A stretch of 64,000 nt of DNA from Ilex aquifolium (taxonomy: Eukaryota > Streptophyta > Magnoliopsida > Aquifoliales > Aquifoliaceae): assembly GCA_951799425.1 (NCBI GenBank), contig OX637402.1, positions 28,860,492-28,924,491 on the forward strand. The letters are read 5' to 3'. Under the pieces are notes generated by a model, which saw only the letters and a program-made list of their open reading frames with translations, was not told the origin of the DNA and did not search any database. This document shows, piece after piece, positions 36,401 through 50,049 of this stretch; position 1 is the first letter of the stretch; every line of letters begins with the position of its first letter. A program made the translations under genes and the position numbers.

Positions 36401-37957
36401 GTTTGGGATGGCCAGGGTGAAAATCTATTTAACTTCTAATGGTGCGGTGCTAGCTGAAAATGGACACGGCACTTCAGGTTGGTTTACTTCCCAAAATTGC
36501 ACTTATTTTTTTTTGCTTCTGTCAATTGGTTTGATAACTATGCTAAACTATCCTGCTTATTTCTTTTTTGTTTTGTGTGTTTTTTTTGGGGTGGGGGTGG
36601 GGCAGAGTGTTGATGTGAAACTGATGCTTCTTTTAAAAATTACTTTTGGAGGCATTTTATGTGGGTGGAGATGCAAACTCACCCATGGGTTACCAACCTG
36701 AAGTGGTAACCAACCTCCCATTTTGGATTTGTACCATATGATAAGCCACCACATAGCCCTTCTTGTTTGGCTTTTCTAGTGAGATACTTGGAAACGTTGA
36801 TCTAATCATAATGGTGCTGTTTTATTAATCATCTGATGTTAATTTGTATGCTTTTAATATTTGGTCTGCACAATGTAGGGAGGCATTTAATATAAATTGA
36901 ACAGAGATGAGCCCATATGTAAACACACTAAATAAGGCACACAACTAATGATGGTCAAAATGAATGTACTCTTAATCAATGTTTAAAAGGAATACTGCCT
37001 ACATCCTAATGTTAGACTACCGGTTCCAAAATCACAGTCTATTGTGAGATGTTGAAGTATTTATTCTTGCAACATTCTAAATATACCTTGTTTCAAGATT
37101 TTTTAAGGATAAAAGTGAGTTGGTGCAAGGATTATGGGATTGGATATGTTTTTTAGGATTGTTTTGGGTTCGGTTTTCAAGGATTATGAGAATTTTCCAC
37201 ATATTTGCATTTTGCGAGTTGGACAACATCGTGTGGCGTCTGAATTGGCCATAAGTTTCTAAGTTGTTTTGTGTATTGTTTGAAAGTTTGTTATCAGGTT
37301 GGACAATTTGTTTACCTTGCTTGGATGATGTACTAGTTTACTATAATTACTAGTAATAATCCGTGTCTGAAGATATTCCGTAATACAAAAAATCAAGCAT
37401 TGATGCAACGTTTATATTTTAAAAAATAATTTATTTTTCTTTTTTATTTAATTATGTAACTTAGAAATAAAGTGAACAGTGAAAAAATAAAAGAGAAGGG
37501 AGAGAGAGAAGAGAAGTAGGTGTGGATTAGTCGGTTGTTTGACATTGGAGAATGTGTTGATTGAGTTGTTTGACATTAGAAGTTGTGCAGTGAAAATGAT
37601 ATTTTTTTTGGATGAATTTTTTACCGTTGGATCAAAGTAGATGAAAATTGGATAAATCTTGACTGTTGTTGTAATTTTATAAGTTGAGAATTCAACTTCC
37701 TAAGTGTAATATTAGAGAGATAAATGGTATTCTTTTTCTTATCGAGAGAAAAAATAATTGGGGGATAACTTCAGAAACTAAATGTTTCCAGCAGTGTTGA
37801 AACTATCGGCCGAATACGATATGACTAGGAAGCTACCGTTTACACATTAGTCCTGGGTTTCACTTGACTCTGTTTTGACTGGATACAGAATCACGACATT
37901 CTAGATAAAACCATGAAAAATCCCAAAAAAAAAAAAAGGAAAAAAGATAAAGAGTCT

Positions 37958-38013
<56 letters not shown>

Positions 38014-41000
38014 TGGCCAGCAAGTTTTATTGTAACACACATGAAGAATCATATGCCTTATATAAAGAACAACAAATTGACAGCAACCATAAACCAAACC
38101 TGTCAAAAATTAAATCCACTGGTGTGAATACAGAGGTATTGGAGTTCAAATTCTTCTTCTTTGTTTTCTTTTTCTGGTTTTTGAAGCAGTCGTGCACCAG
38201 TTCAGAGTCCCACTCTTCAATTCATGCTCCCATCGCAAACCAAGGGGCGACTTATGCTCCAATCACGGCTCACGACTATGAAATCCGCAAGTGATTCCCC
38301 CCTCCTCGCTGGTATTAGAATTCAGAAAGACTTAGTCACGTGAGTTTTTCATTGTTGTTTTGTTTTATTGTTTTTAAATAAATGATATAAAATCAGTGAA
38401 AGCCTCTCTTGCCCTTAAGACTTTAGAAGCCAGTGATTTACAATTTAATCTCATGAAGGTTCATTTCATATGTTTTACTACATTAACTGATCTATAACAT
38501 TTTTCTAATGTATAATGTGACATACATATTCACAATAGATATCAATAATTAGAAATCTGTTGACCAACATAATATTTTTTTTTTTTTTGAGTTTTTTTAA
38601 TATATTTAATTTGTTAAATGATGTATTTTAAAAATATGATTCATGGGTTTTGTTGTATTTATTTCTTAGAATTTTTCATGATTTGTTTGGGCATTCCATC
38701 TTACATTTTGTGCGTGTCACCCAATGCCGTTTCGCGATGCCATGATCGATGTGTGTTTGTATCCTCTAAGTCGATGGCTTTACTTCAACCTTGAACAATG
38801 GTTTCCTGCAGTGTTTGAACAAATAATATGGTGCTACTTTAAAAGATGGGTTCCCTAAAGGGCCTCAAATTATGGTACAGAGGAAGCATATGACATGTTA
38901 TTTCCTTCATCAAATTGTTTCCAAGTCCATTTTATGAATGTCTAGTTTTTTAGCCTCTAACGGAGATTTCTGTTTGGACCCTGTAAGATTTGGAAGAAGC
39001 ACAATAACGGGCTCTAGACTGTATAGACTATAGAGAACTTCAGATATTAGTATTTTGAGCATCACATATAGGAGAAGGAGAAAGCAAGCCTCTAGATTTA
39101 TCTACAATGTGTTGGATTCCCTAAATAATAAAATAATTTTTCGTAAAATTTTCAGTAAAATGTAGTAAGCTTGACACTGTGTGATGTCTCTATCTTCCCA
39201 GTTGCTTCTTGTTATCTTACGTGACTGTAAGATATGAGTAAGATGTGATGCATATTGATGATATAATTGATTAACATTAAGGTCCATTTCCACAACATAA
39301 ACCTCTGACTGAAGTGCAGTGAACCTAGCGTTTTCTCCATTGTGATTTAATTTAGTGTTTGTATTGAATTTTGCTTTCTCTTTCTTGGTACCTCCATTTG
39401 TCTTTGGGTTTTGGCTCTTGCTTTATCATTTGGTCAGTGTGGGTTGTATTTGTTATGAATATAATTTCTTAAAAAAAATTTCCTGCCTTTTTTAAACACA
39501 TGCAGAGCACGAGGAGTTGAAGTTTGCAGTTGTTGACTCCAACTGGTATGCCAAATGGGAAGCAATAACATCTTTGAATGTGAGATACAAGGAGCTATGG
39601 AATGTTGTGCTTGAGTGAGTTCTTGAAATTGCCTAGTTTCCTTGTGTTCATAAAAATTTCTGCTGCTATCTGTAAATTGGATCCCCTGTGTTTTTGCTAA
39701 TTAATTATGAAATTTAAGCTCCTTGCCTATATGCAATATGTTGAACACTAACAGTCTGTTTATCTGGAGCGGAACCCTAATTCTGAACTTATTTCTCTAT
39801 TTCGTTGCACTACAATAAATCTTTCATTTGTTATAGCTATTTTTACGTATATTCAAACCATGGATGTTACCATTGTTCTTAAAATTTGTGACAAGCTTTG
39901 AGGTTTAGTATGAAATGATTTATTGTTATAATTTCCCTCATTTCCCTAATTTCTTCCTGTAGCTAGATCTGTGTCTGATTTTGCCATTGGCCCAGTAACT
40001 TTGAGGCTTTGCTACAGATTTAACTGGTTGGGAACCACCTTTTTTTGTCTTGTAGCTCAAGGGGGTTGTCCTATCCTGCCATTGACATTATCTGCTGAGG
40101 CAGTGTTATATGCCTATTCTTTAAACTAAGTGCCCTGTTTCATGAATTGAGGGGGAAAGAAAGAGTTAATAAAACGGAAAAAATACACGAGTGGTTTCCT
40201 TTATGGTTTTCATTCTTCCCCTTTTTTGATTTCTTTAGCTGTCAGAATTTGAGCCCCAGTTAGGGACAACCCCTGTTTCATTTGCAATTGAGACTTGCTG
40301 GTTGCAGTATCGGGTATGTCAAAGTCAGAGTTCCGGTTGGATGTCTCTAACTGTACAATTGGATGTGGCTAATTGTTGTGCGTGGCGTGGCCCTTTTAAG
40401 TTACGCATGAGTTGGAATGTTGGATGATTTTTGACCACCTGTTTTCTTATATTTTGGTTCTTGGTCTGAAAAAATGTGGGAATTTTGTTGGATAATCTCT
40501 TTTTTCTGTTATTGCAATAATGTAGATTTATGATTTTAGCATTCTTGTTTTCAAACTTAAAACAATGAATTTTAGCTATTCTTGTTTTGATACATTGTGA
40601 TGGAACTTTGTCATTTTCTTATAGCACTGGCATGGAAAGTTATGGAGAGACTGTACCTGGACAAAGCAACGGATGGTCTCCAAAATCCTATCTGCCCAAG
40701 TATGTTAAAGAAATATTTTGTTCTTTGTTTTATGCTGTTGGAGATGCTTTAAGTGTCAGTATGTACATAATCTGTTGATACAGTGTTCTGAATTTAGTTA
40801 GGCATTTTCTTTCTTTCTAATCCGTTCAATACGAATTTGCCGATTTGTGTCACATAATGAAATTTCTATGCAATGGTTCGGTTAATCAGGTGACCATTTG
40901 GATTGTATACCTCGGGAGAGTGATAAAAAATGATACTTCTAATGTATTCTAATAAATTTCTAATTTTGCTAATTGTTTACATTACCTGTGATTATACTTC

Positions 41001-44000
41001 TTGTTTGCAACACTCTTATCACAATTTGCTTCCTAAATGGTACGTACTGTGATGATTTTGAGGGTTAGTTGCAATTTTCTAGTTGATGTGAATTCTGGTA
41101 TTGAAAGATGCTAATGACTTCTGTAAGAAAGACAGAAACTACATTAATAACCTACCAATGGAACTCCAGTTATGTACTTCCGTATTGTGCTTACTGCTGA
41201 GATTTGTGGAAGTCCAGTGTTTTTATCATTAAACATTTGCAAAGGCTTCTAGTCTGAAGTTATGTACAGATAAGTTGAAGGTAATTGGAGTTTGGGTTTG
41301 GTCAGTATTTGGCAAATTAGGATTACAAACTTAATCAACTGGTTTCAAGATTAAATGGATCGATCTCTGTTCTATTTGAGCTTTTGGATATTAATCATAA
41401 GGGATCATGCTTTTGTTGCTACGGTGAAAAAAGTTGATTGCACACCAGTGCTACATGAGAATATGTTTCATTTCTGGATTCTTGTACTTCTGTTTCTGAG
41501 TTTTTGCTCTTTTGTTAGTGGACTTGTTTTAGTTTACTCCCACTTTTGTTAGTTATCTGTGGTGGTAAAATTTGACTTTAGTGGAAATCAGAAGGTTTAG
41601 CTTCTGTTAACAGATCTTCAAATTTCCATAAAGATTGATCACAAGATTTTACCGCTAATTCTTTGTCAAAGTATTTCTATTTCTTGCTTTGTTCTTTTAT
41701 AATGTATTCTGATTAAGGGAAAATGTTGCAGGTTTACCGATTCTTTTGAAGATGTTATTTATCCAAAAGGGGATGCTGATGCTGTTTCCATTAGTAAGAG
41801 AGATGTTGATCTACTAGAGCCAGACACGTTCATCAACGATACTATTATTGACTTCTACATTAAGTAAGTTTGTTTGCATGTTTTGTGTTATTCCTATATC
41901 AGGCATCGTTAAAAATCCAATTGCTTATTATTTGCTCATGGAGAAAGCAACATTCATGGAGATTGGAGACTAAGATCTCTGTTCTATAGTATTCTGTTTT
42001 TCAATCTACCAATCGAAAAAGGAAGAAAGAGAGAGAAAAGTTGAAATTCTGCCTCTTGATATGGGTCATCTACCCTTTTTGATTATGATCACCTGGATTG
42101 AAACTGGAAAATTGAAAGATGACAGATTATTAACTTTGATTGGACTTTTTAAAAGATAGTTTTGGCTTATTTCTGTCCAGAATGGTCTATGTCAATTTCA
42201 CAATGTTATTTTAATGGCAATAAATATTGTTGATTGATTCACCTGCTTTTTAGGGTTGATAGGTTTCTAATTTTTTTCTTTTTAGTGGTTTATATTTTAT
42301 AATTCACAGCATTGCTTCAATTCAATCAACATCATAATTGACGGCAGGTATTTGAAGAATAAAATTCAACCTGAAGAGAGGCGCAGGTTCCACTTTTTCA
42401 ACAGTTTCTTCTTTCGGAAGCTGGCTGACCTTGACAAAGATCCTTCTAGTGCTTTTGAAGGCAGGGCTGCTTTTCAGCGTGTTCGTAAATGGACAAGAAA
42501 AGTGAATTTATTTGACAAGGATTATGTCTTCATTCCTGTAAATTACAAGTAAGAAATTAGAAGACCAAACCTTTGCTTCCTAGAAGATCATCTCCTTTAA
42601 GGACTGCTCTGAAATGACTTGTTTGTGTTTTTAACGACAGTTATCACTGGAGTCTGATAGTAATTTGTCATCCTGGTGAAGTGACCAAGTTTCCAGGCAA
42701 GTTCATTTTGGATTGCAATATGTAATTTCTTGAATTGTCTGGCAATCTTCATCTGACATTGTATTCTGTCATTTGTCAGATGAAGATGTAGAGAAGGCAC
42801 TTAAAGTACCTTGCATATTGCATATGGATTCTATCAGAGGAAGCCATACAGGCCTCAAAGGCCTCATGCAGAGGTACAGGAACAAATTGAAGATTTTTAT
42901 TAGATAAAATAATTTCAACTTCTTTTTAAAAAGATGGCATTTTTGTACTTCGAAATATGAAGAATATCCAACATAGTGTTGTCACTTAACCCAACCACTC
43001 TCTCTCAAGGAAGTCATTATTCAATGTTTTATGGTGTCCTCTAACCCGTAGGATTCCGAGTGTAAGGGAACAGACAGCTAACTGCTTGCTGGAACTAAAT
43101 AGCACCTGGCACCTGTGGTAGACTAGACATAACTAACAAATTGGGGAATGCTAAGCTAGGGGCAGGTCTCTTAGATCGTTGATGTATAACATAATTGCAG
43201 ACCCACCGCTTGTTCCTGGGTATAAGTGGCATCTTTGATCTCTATCTTTCTCTCACACTCGTAATAGTGAAAATACAAACCATGAAAGGAGACCACTTTA
43301 GGTGTTTCCATCAGTCTAATTGCATAATCCCGGGAATCCAGAAAAGCTCGCAGGATATCCCAAGGGCTGCGCCACTACTGTGCCTCAAGCATCAACCTTG
43401 GGGAGGTCCCTGAACCTATACCTAACCCGATTAGGCTTCAATGCATTGTGTCTGCCAGAGACACCTTGGCAATAGAGACCAATGAACAAAAAATAACGGA
43501 ATGAGCATAGCCAAGGCATTACCATTGCGACCTTAGCTGCCAACTAAACCATAATAGAAACTCCCTATGAGAAAATCATAATTGGTAACACAATCAGATT
43601 ATAGGGCAGTAGCTCTAAAGATTGCCACAATGGAGATTATAGTAGAATTAGTCCCATTGTTGGAGAGCAATACACTGCGTTCGTGGTCCTCCTAAATGCA
43701 CACCCTGACGTATTGCTTAATAGAACAACCTGAGTGCCAAATCCTAGAGGAGATCATCTGGAGACCAAAAAGGTGTCATTGCCAACATGATGTGGACCAG
43801 AGCTTTGGATTCCAAAGCTCTGAGTGGTGGTGATTGACTTGATGAATGACCGGATCAATGATTAAGCTTGCCATGATAATTTCTGCATATACCGAAGAAG
43901 AAACATGCAATTTGCAGCAAGGTAACAGCATGAATATCATACACTGTGCTCCGGATGAACCAGGCCCGGGGGGGGGAGGGAGAGTTGATTTTTTTTTCTA

Positions 44001-47000
44001 ATGAGAGTTCTTCATTGGCTTTTCTATTACTGGGGAGAATCTTGGCGGCCAAGGAAACTCGGTCCCCAAGTTTTGGTCACAAAACAAAGACTTGACTTCT
44101 TCAACTTAATAAAATATATACCCCAGTTAAACCCCTACACTACAATATATACCAATTACAAGAGGATGCAATAACCTGACTTGAAACCTGGCTTATTTAG
44201 ACGAGTAAGCTACCCTAATCCTAAATAAATTAATTTATATCTATCATGACTAAATTAACCACCCAAATAATTCATTGCAGCATTTACAAATGTGTTCATG
44301 TATGACATTCATGTTTCTTTGTAAGGAAATTATCAACTCAGCTCAAGTCAACTCAACGGAGGGTTATTTCAACCATTTTGGGTCGCCTAGATGAATCTTT
44401 TTTTTTTTCCATGATGCTCTATCAAGGGTCATACATTCCGTGCATTCAGTTTTATTTTTAGTTTTCTCAAATCTTTTTGATTCTGAAGCTTCTCTCCAAT
44501 TTTTTACTTTAATATTCTTTTCTACTTGTGTTTAATTCATCCATTTAAACAAGACAAATGGATATGTATTTTAGGAAGTCATAACAATTACAATTATTCT
44601 CGTGCATGACTTATCAAGTTTCTCTGTAAAGATTAATCTGCTTCTTGATGGACAGAAGTTGTGGATGAAAATACTAGATCGTATCATCGTAGGATACATT
44701 TCATTTTATATCATGTGGTTCGCATTCACAGTCTATTAGCCCCCCCTGGCTTAAAGAACTATGCTTAACCCTCTTGTGGTTTTAACTAAATTATAGAAGT
44801 GTGGAAGTGTTGCTGGTTTAGCTTAAAAATATGAAATTGCTACTCATTTTGGATCTTTTAATCTGTTTTCCTTCTCTAGACCAATATTCATGAGTTATAG
44901 TGTCATTCTGAATTCTTATTATTCAAAATTATGACTGTGGATGGTTAGCCACAAAATTTGATGGAAACTATATGTACTACATTCTAATTCTTTAAGCCAG
45001 TCCACAAGGAGGATAATTTTAGCTTTTTAAATCACAAGTTTATTTCTCACTTGCCCAAGCCACATGCGAGGTCTAAGAAGCATGGACACTCTCACAAGAT
45101 GATGTATATGTGCCCGACACGATACTTTTTCGGCCGTGGCCATAATTAAAACTTAAAAGATAAAATCTTAGTTCTGGACAAGTGTCCAACACTTCTTGCG
45201 GTAAATAAACATGGCCCGACATATAGTTAACCAGCATGAAAACTTTGACAAATGACTATCTTATGCCATGAATGCTATAAAATGATTTAGACCAATCATG
45301 TGAAATTTTACTTAATAATAAATAGTAAAAGTAAAAGATGCATTTAAGTTTTATTAAAGAAATGGACGTGAGAAGATGTGGACAATCCTTACAATTTATG
45401 TATGTTTTCTATATTTTATCTATAAAAAATTTATTACTAATTGTTATGATCGATTAGTCTAAAAAATAGACTAGAGCACTATGCATAAGATTTATGTGTC
45501 ATAAAGTATCGATATTTGTATAATGTGTAATACCATAATTATGCTATGTATAGTGATAAGTATATAATTTGATATATAAGTGTGTTCACCACATGTCCGT
45601 ATCCTTTTTTCTGGGAAATGTCATCCACGACATGTCCATATCGTTGCTTATCTGTGTCCTTAGCCGTATCCGTGCTTCTTAGGGTGAGGTGAGTGATTTC
45701 AGACCCAATGGCGAAACAATTGTAAATTGGTTGCATAATATGGCTAGGGTACAGTCCTTCCAATTCTGAATGGTGTGAAACCTGATCAAATGTACAGTTT
45801 TCACCCCAAACCTACCCATGCTTGTCTGATAGGTTCTAAAGCCATTTCACTAGAACTAGACCAGGATGGGTGAGTTACCTGAACAATCACGTTAATTGCC
45901 ACATCTGGTTACATCTGATGTGTTTAGTTTGTTTTGACTGAATCAAAGACTGTGGAAAGTCGTCCATCAGATGCTTTTAAATGATGGATTTGTATAGTAA
46001 GTGTTTTCCACCTTTGCGTGTATGGTTTTTACTTATCAGTGCTCATCTTACTAACTTAAAAGGTTTTTAAAATTGTTAACCTCTGAGTTTTTAATTTGAA
46101 ATGACAGTTACCTGTTGGAGGAGTGGAAAGAGAAGCAAAAGGAGACATCTGAAGATGTCTCCGAAAGATTCTTATGTATGAGATTTATCTCACTAGAGGT
46201 ATTGCTTTTTGTCTCAGCTTATTTTTGATATCTTCTTCAAAGTGTAATTTTAGATTAATAAGTATGCTGGAAAGGCAGGTTTGGGCTGACAAGAAATTTA
46301 CTGTTAAATGATTATGGTAGTTTGGCACAGAAGAACTGTTAGCATACAGAGAATATCTGTCGTGATATCTTGTATGGAAGTTTTTGTTGCTTTCTGGGAG
46401 TTTAGCGGTTTTTAGAAATTTTCTTTCATCTTCATCTTGTGACAAGAAAATTGTAGATAAATCCAGAATATCATTTTTAAGAAAGATGAGCTTGTGAAGA
46501 TTTTTTTTAATTTGTAATGCTGATCAAAAGTTTTTTGCAAGTGTATCTCCAAACTTTGCTCTTTCCTTAGATTTTTTGCATGCACATCTGAATTTGGTGA
46601 TGAATAATATCTTAGAAATCATTTTTGGGGCTTATATTCAGAGCATTCCAACAAAAGATGCAGTTTTTTATTTTTAATTAATTAGTCTCATTCTAAGAGT
46701 TGTTACATTTGAGCATCCCATTGGTTTTTTTAACAAATAATGGCTGAGTTGGTCCTCTCTCCCCCTCTTAGATGGAGAATAAGCTGTATTTTTGACTTTT
46801 TGGTTTATATTTGTGCAGCTACCGCAGCAGCAAAATTCATATGATTGTGGCCTTTTCTTGCTCCACTATGTGGAACTCTTTTTAGCCGAAGCTCCTGCTT
46901 GCTTTAGTCCATTTATCATAACAAAGTTCTCCAAGTTTGTAAGTGAACTGCTTTTTTCCCTCCTTAATCTCGTGAGCCTTTCATTTTTGTTATTAATTCC

Positions 47001-50000
47001 TTGGTTTCTTTACTTTCTTTTCAATTAATTATAGTATGAAGTATATGATTCCAACTAGATCTATGTGCATCGAGGGTGCAAATTTGATGATCCATGTTAT
47101 GTTGCTGCAGATTTCATTGCAGACTTTGTTTTGCCATTTCTGTTGGCTTGTTTCATGTCGGAGGGATAATTTTGAAATTCTTGATTGATGCCCTATGTAA
47201 TGGTGGGTTAGGTGGAAAACAATGCACGGGAAAAATGGGTAATGTCCTGTTGAGAGTTGCAGTGTTTGAATTATGCAGAAGCATAAATTCATTCTGAAAT
47301 CTTCAGTTTTATGACAGTTCTTTTTTGGGGCGGTGTCTGGCCATCCTTTTTCATGGAGTTTGTGGACAATTTGCTTTAGTGTTGGTCCCTTTCCCTTGGC
47401 TTTTAATTTGTGGTCTATTCTTTTCTGTAATGAACACAAACATATCAGAAGATTAAATAAGGTGAGAGATGGCAAATGCATGCAGAGTCTATGACATCTG
47501 CAGCATCAAACACCAAAATTGCTAGTTTAAATGTTGCTGCACTCTTTGTTGAGAATATGCATTTTCACTATTTACATTTTCTTTGCTATTTATTTTCTCT
47601 TGTTCCTTGTATTTCCTACTAATTACGGGTTGATGACTTTCTTGTAAACTTCTCGTCATCTGGATATTGAGCATTTTCTTTTCCTATTACCCTGCATCTT
47701 ACGCTTTGATTCGGGGGCACTACAACTCATCCCCGCCCGAGTGTGATGCACATCATAGTTGGAAATTATTGTTCTTATTAGTAGCCTTTGATATTACTTT
47801 CCTTTTCTTGTTGAGCATTATTCTTCTGATTTTTAGTTGTATATGTAACCACTTTTTCATTTTCAGCTTAATGTGGATTGGTTTCAATCTGATGAGGTTT
47901 CGCTCAAGCGAGGAGCAATACAGAGATTGATCTATTACCTCCTTGGAAATTCATCTAGAGAAATTTCTCCGGCTAGTGCCAGTGAAAAGCACTGTACCTC
48001 TGACTGTCCCAAAAATCACAATGATAATGAAATTGCTTTGGAGTTTCTTCAAGAGAGATGCAGTCCTTCGAAGGGTGGTCATGGGAATTTAGCAAATTCT
48101 CAAGCTAATCTGGGGATTGAGATGACTCTATTACCAACATCCCTTATGAGGACTCCTGGATATGCTAGTGATTTAGGCTTGGTTTCAAGGGAGCTTTTTG
48201 AGCCAGAAGTTTCAGCCGGATCATTCATTGAGGCACAATACCAAGCTTTTGACCAGACAGCCCCTTTTGGTGGGTTTAAGAGTGCTATGCCACCAATAGA
48301 GGTAATTCTCAAACCTATCATTCTGGTCAGAAGCAAAATTTAGTACTGTGGTTGACATCGATCATTTTTTTGTCTTGGTTGGTGGGGTGGGGTGGGGTGG
48401 GGGACGTTACGGTTTCTGGTTCACTTGATTACTTCTTTTGAGAGGTGGAGGGATTGATGATTAAAAAATTGGTAACATCGACCTATATGCCAATTCATCC
48501 TCCTTTTGGGATTCAATTTTCCATCAGTTCAAGTTTTATGCAATGAGTTTGGTTTTAGAATGTTCATGTGAACATCCCACCCAAAATGCAATAAATTGTA
48601 TATCTATCCTCAAAACTCAACTCTACCCTACAAAGTCCACGTCACCATTGTGCTCTATTAGGGACTATATTTTCTGTTAGAACTTAAGTTATTATATTTT
48701 TTTTTACTATTTCAATTAAAGTTAATTGTGCTCTTCCTTTACCTGTTCAATGTCAAGAGCTATAACATCACTCTTTCTCAGTGGTGCCTAGTATTTTTCC
48801 TTAATTTCTTTCCTATATATGCTACCTCTACTACTTTTTCACGAACATTCTCATTGCTAATTCTTTTACCAAACATCCATTTTAGCAATCTCATTTTTGA
48901 ACTTGTTTCTATCCTATGGTCTATTATTAAATGCTGCAGGCCTCAAATTCTCAATCTCCTGTGAATGTGAGACTACACAATTGGCACTATTGGGTGAATA
49001 ACATTGTAGGGAAAGAACTTTTTTTTGTTTATTTATCTGTTAGTAGCAAGTCTTAAATACTAATTAGAGGAGACCCTTGCAAGAAGATCTTGCTTATATA
49101 ACCCCCCCCTCTTTCTCTTCCCCCAAATGCCCTCTGCGATCGTCCAAGTTAATGTCATTTGGGTTAATTGGAGAAGTCATGTTCGTCTTTTTGGAGTGAA
49201 GTAAAGATTTACTTTAATCACTTAGATAAAGAAGTGACAGTTACATAACTGACATTAACCAAAAGTGAAATGGTTGCACTACTTGGCGCTTCAGTTGGCC
49301 AATTTCGTGTTTTAACTTTATTCTGTGTAAATTCCCTTATCAAAGCATTGCATTTTGAGATTCGTTTTATGGTTTATTAATTTTCTAAAACTGGCTGGAA
49401 CCTCATACATGTTGTGTCTGTTTTTACATAGGAAGAGGTAGAAGTCAGTGGGCATCTTGTCTATGCTCCATCAACAGAAATTGGTTTCGGGCGAGTAGGT
49501 GAAATCACATCTGAAGCTTGTGCCTTTCATTATTCATCCACAGATTATACACCAGAGGGTTCTTGGAACCCAGGAATCTCTCTTCACGAAGCTGAGCATC
49601 ATGATAACAAGGACTCATCACCCACGACATCAATTTGTGCCTCCGGTGATTCATTTGAAGTAGACGATAATGAAAAAGACCAAGTTTGCGAAGATCTCAA
49701 CATCAACGAAAAAATAGAGCAGCCAAGATCTGCATCAACAGAGAACATACAATGTTTGACAGAATGTTTTGCTTCTCCTCCAAGAGAGATGCCGGATATT
49801 GCAGATTCTCGGAGCCCAGATCAAATGCTTGAAGGCAATGGTGATGCTGCAGATGTACCTGGTTTCTGTTGTCAAGACCCTGATATCCCCCAAAATGGCG
49901 GCACCCCTTATAGTGATGGGCAGTTGATATGCGACGATTCAGTCTCGGAATCAGATGAGCAGCATGCTGCAAAAAGGATGCGAATTACGCCTTCCGGTGA

Positions 50001-50049
50001 AGGCGAAGGAGGACTCACAATAAGCCTTTATGAGGATCTGCATTTGTAA
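30472..50049 (+). CDS. ULP2B: ULP2-type SUMO protease (SPF1/ASP1-like), 16 coding exons, 942 aa
   Basis: Exons: 30472-30607, 33051-33403, 33494-33581, 33689-33738, 36133-36327, 36402-36477, 39506-39614, 40625-40699, 41732-41863, 42348-42548, 42641-42696, 42780-42873, 46108-46198, 46819-46938, 47867-48301, 49432-50049; 2829 nt, all phases match. The C48/Ulp1 catalytic domain (about residues 370-620) starts SISKRDVDLLEPDTFINDT and contains His474 (NYHWSLIVI), Asp507 (CILHMDSI), Gln556 and Cys562 (LPQQQNSYDCGLFLLHYVE), so the active site is complete. Such enzymes cleave SUMO isopeptide bonds in the nucleus. Arabidopsis ULP2-like enzymes act in flowering and reproduction. Length and architecture, with a long N-terminal region and an acidic C-terminal tail ending ISLYEDLHL, resemble Arabidopsis ULP2B (At1g09730) more than the shorter ULP2A. 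The exon 2 donor (AGT|GTACAT) is the least certain boundary. Several introns hold transposons. Confidence 0.9.
32062..32551. mobile_element. hAT-like MITE in SUMO-protease intron 1, 8-bp TSD
   Basis: A perfect 8-bp direct repeat, ATTCAAAG, at 32054-32061 and 32552-32559 flanks a 490-bp insert. The ends are CAGGGATCAAAGTACGGTCC and (reverse complement) CATGGTTCGAGATCGTGG, imperfect inverted repeats. The CA-G-GG start and 8-bp TSD fit hAT elements. The interior contains repeated AATCGG/CCGATT motifs and no coding region. Confidence 0.7.
34029..34816. mobile_element. TIR element with ACACGG satellite end, SUMO-protease intron 4
   Basis: The left end CTAAGAAGCACGGACAC pairs with the right end (reverse complement CTAGGAAGCACGGACAC). 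CTACTGTC (or GCTACTGTC, 9 bp) flanks both sides at 34020/34021-34028 and 34817/34818-34825. Next to the left end an (ACACGG)n array runs from about 34038 to 34089, and the right sub-terminal region is full of GTGTCCG. A related element lies at 45073-45682. The superfamily is hAT or MULE depending on whether the TSD is 8 or 9 bp. Confidence 0.75.
34038..34089 (+). repeat. (ACACGG)n minisatellite
   Basis: About eight tandem hexamers in the left sub-terminal region of the TIR element in intron 4. Longer than the equivalent part of the related element at 45073, so probably expanded after insertion. Confidence 0.9.
37957..38009 (+). repeat. (TG)n(GA)n compound microsatellite in intron 6
   Basis: About 12 TG units followed by about 14 GA units. 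Preceded by an A-rich run at 37926-37945. Confidence 0.95.
45073..45682. mobile_element. Second GAAGCACGGACAC-type TIR element, SUMO-protease intron 12
   Basis: The left end CTAAGAAGCATGGACAC and the right end (reverse complement CTAAGAAGCACGGATAC) match the termini of the element at 34029-34816. Flanking octamers TGCGAGGT and GGTGAGGT agree at 6 of 8 positions, consistent with an old TSD. It is shorter (610 bp) and lacks the expanded hexamer array. Confidence 0.65.

Noticed and set aside
36687-36711. Short palindrome GGTTACCA...TGGTAACC
   Set aside because: A small stem within an intron with no context that suggests function.
47029-47481. 150-aa minus-strand frame in a SUMO-protease intron
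   Set aside because: No domain, no splice context and AT-biased codons; a chance frame in intron 14.
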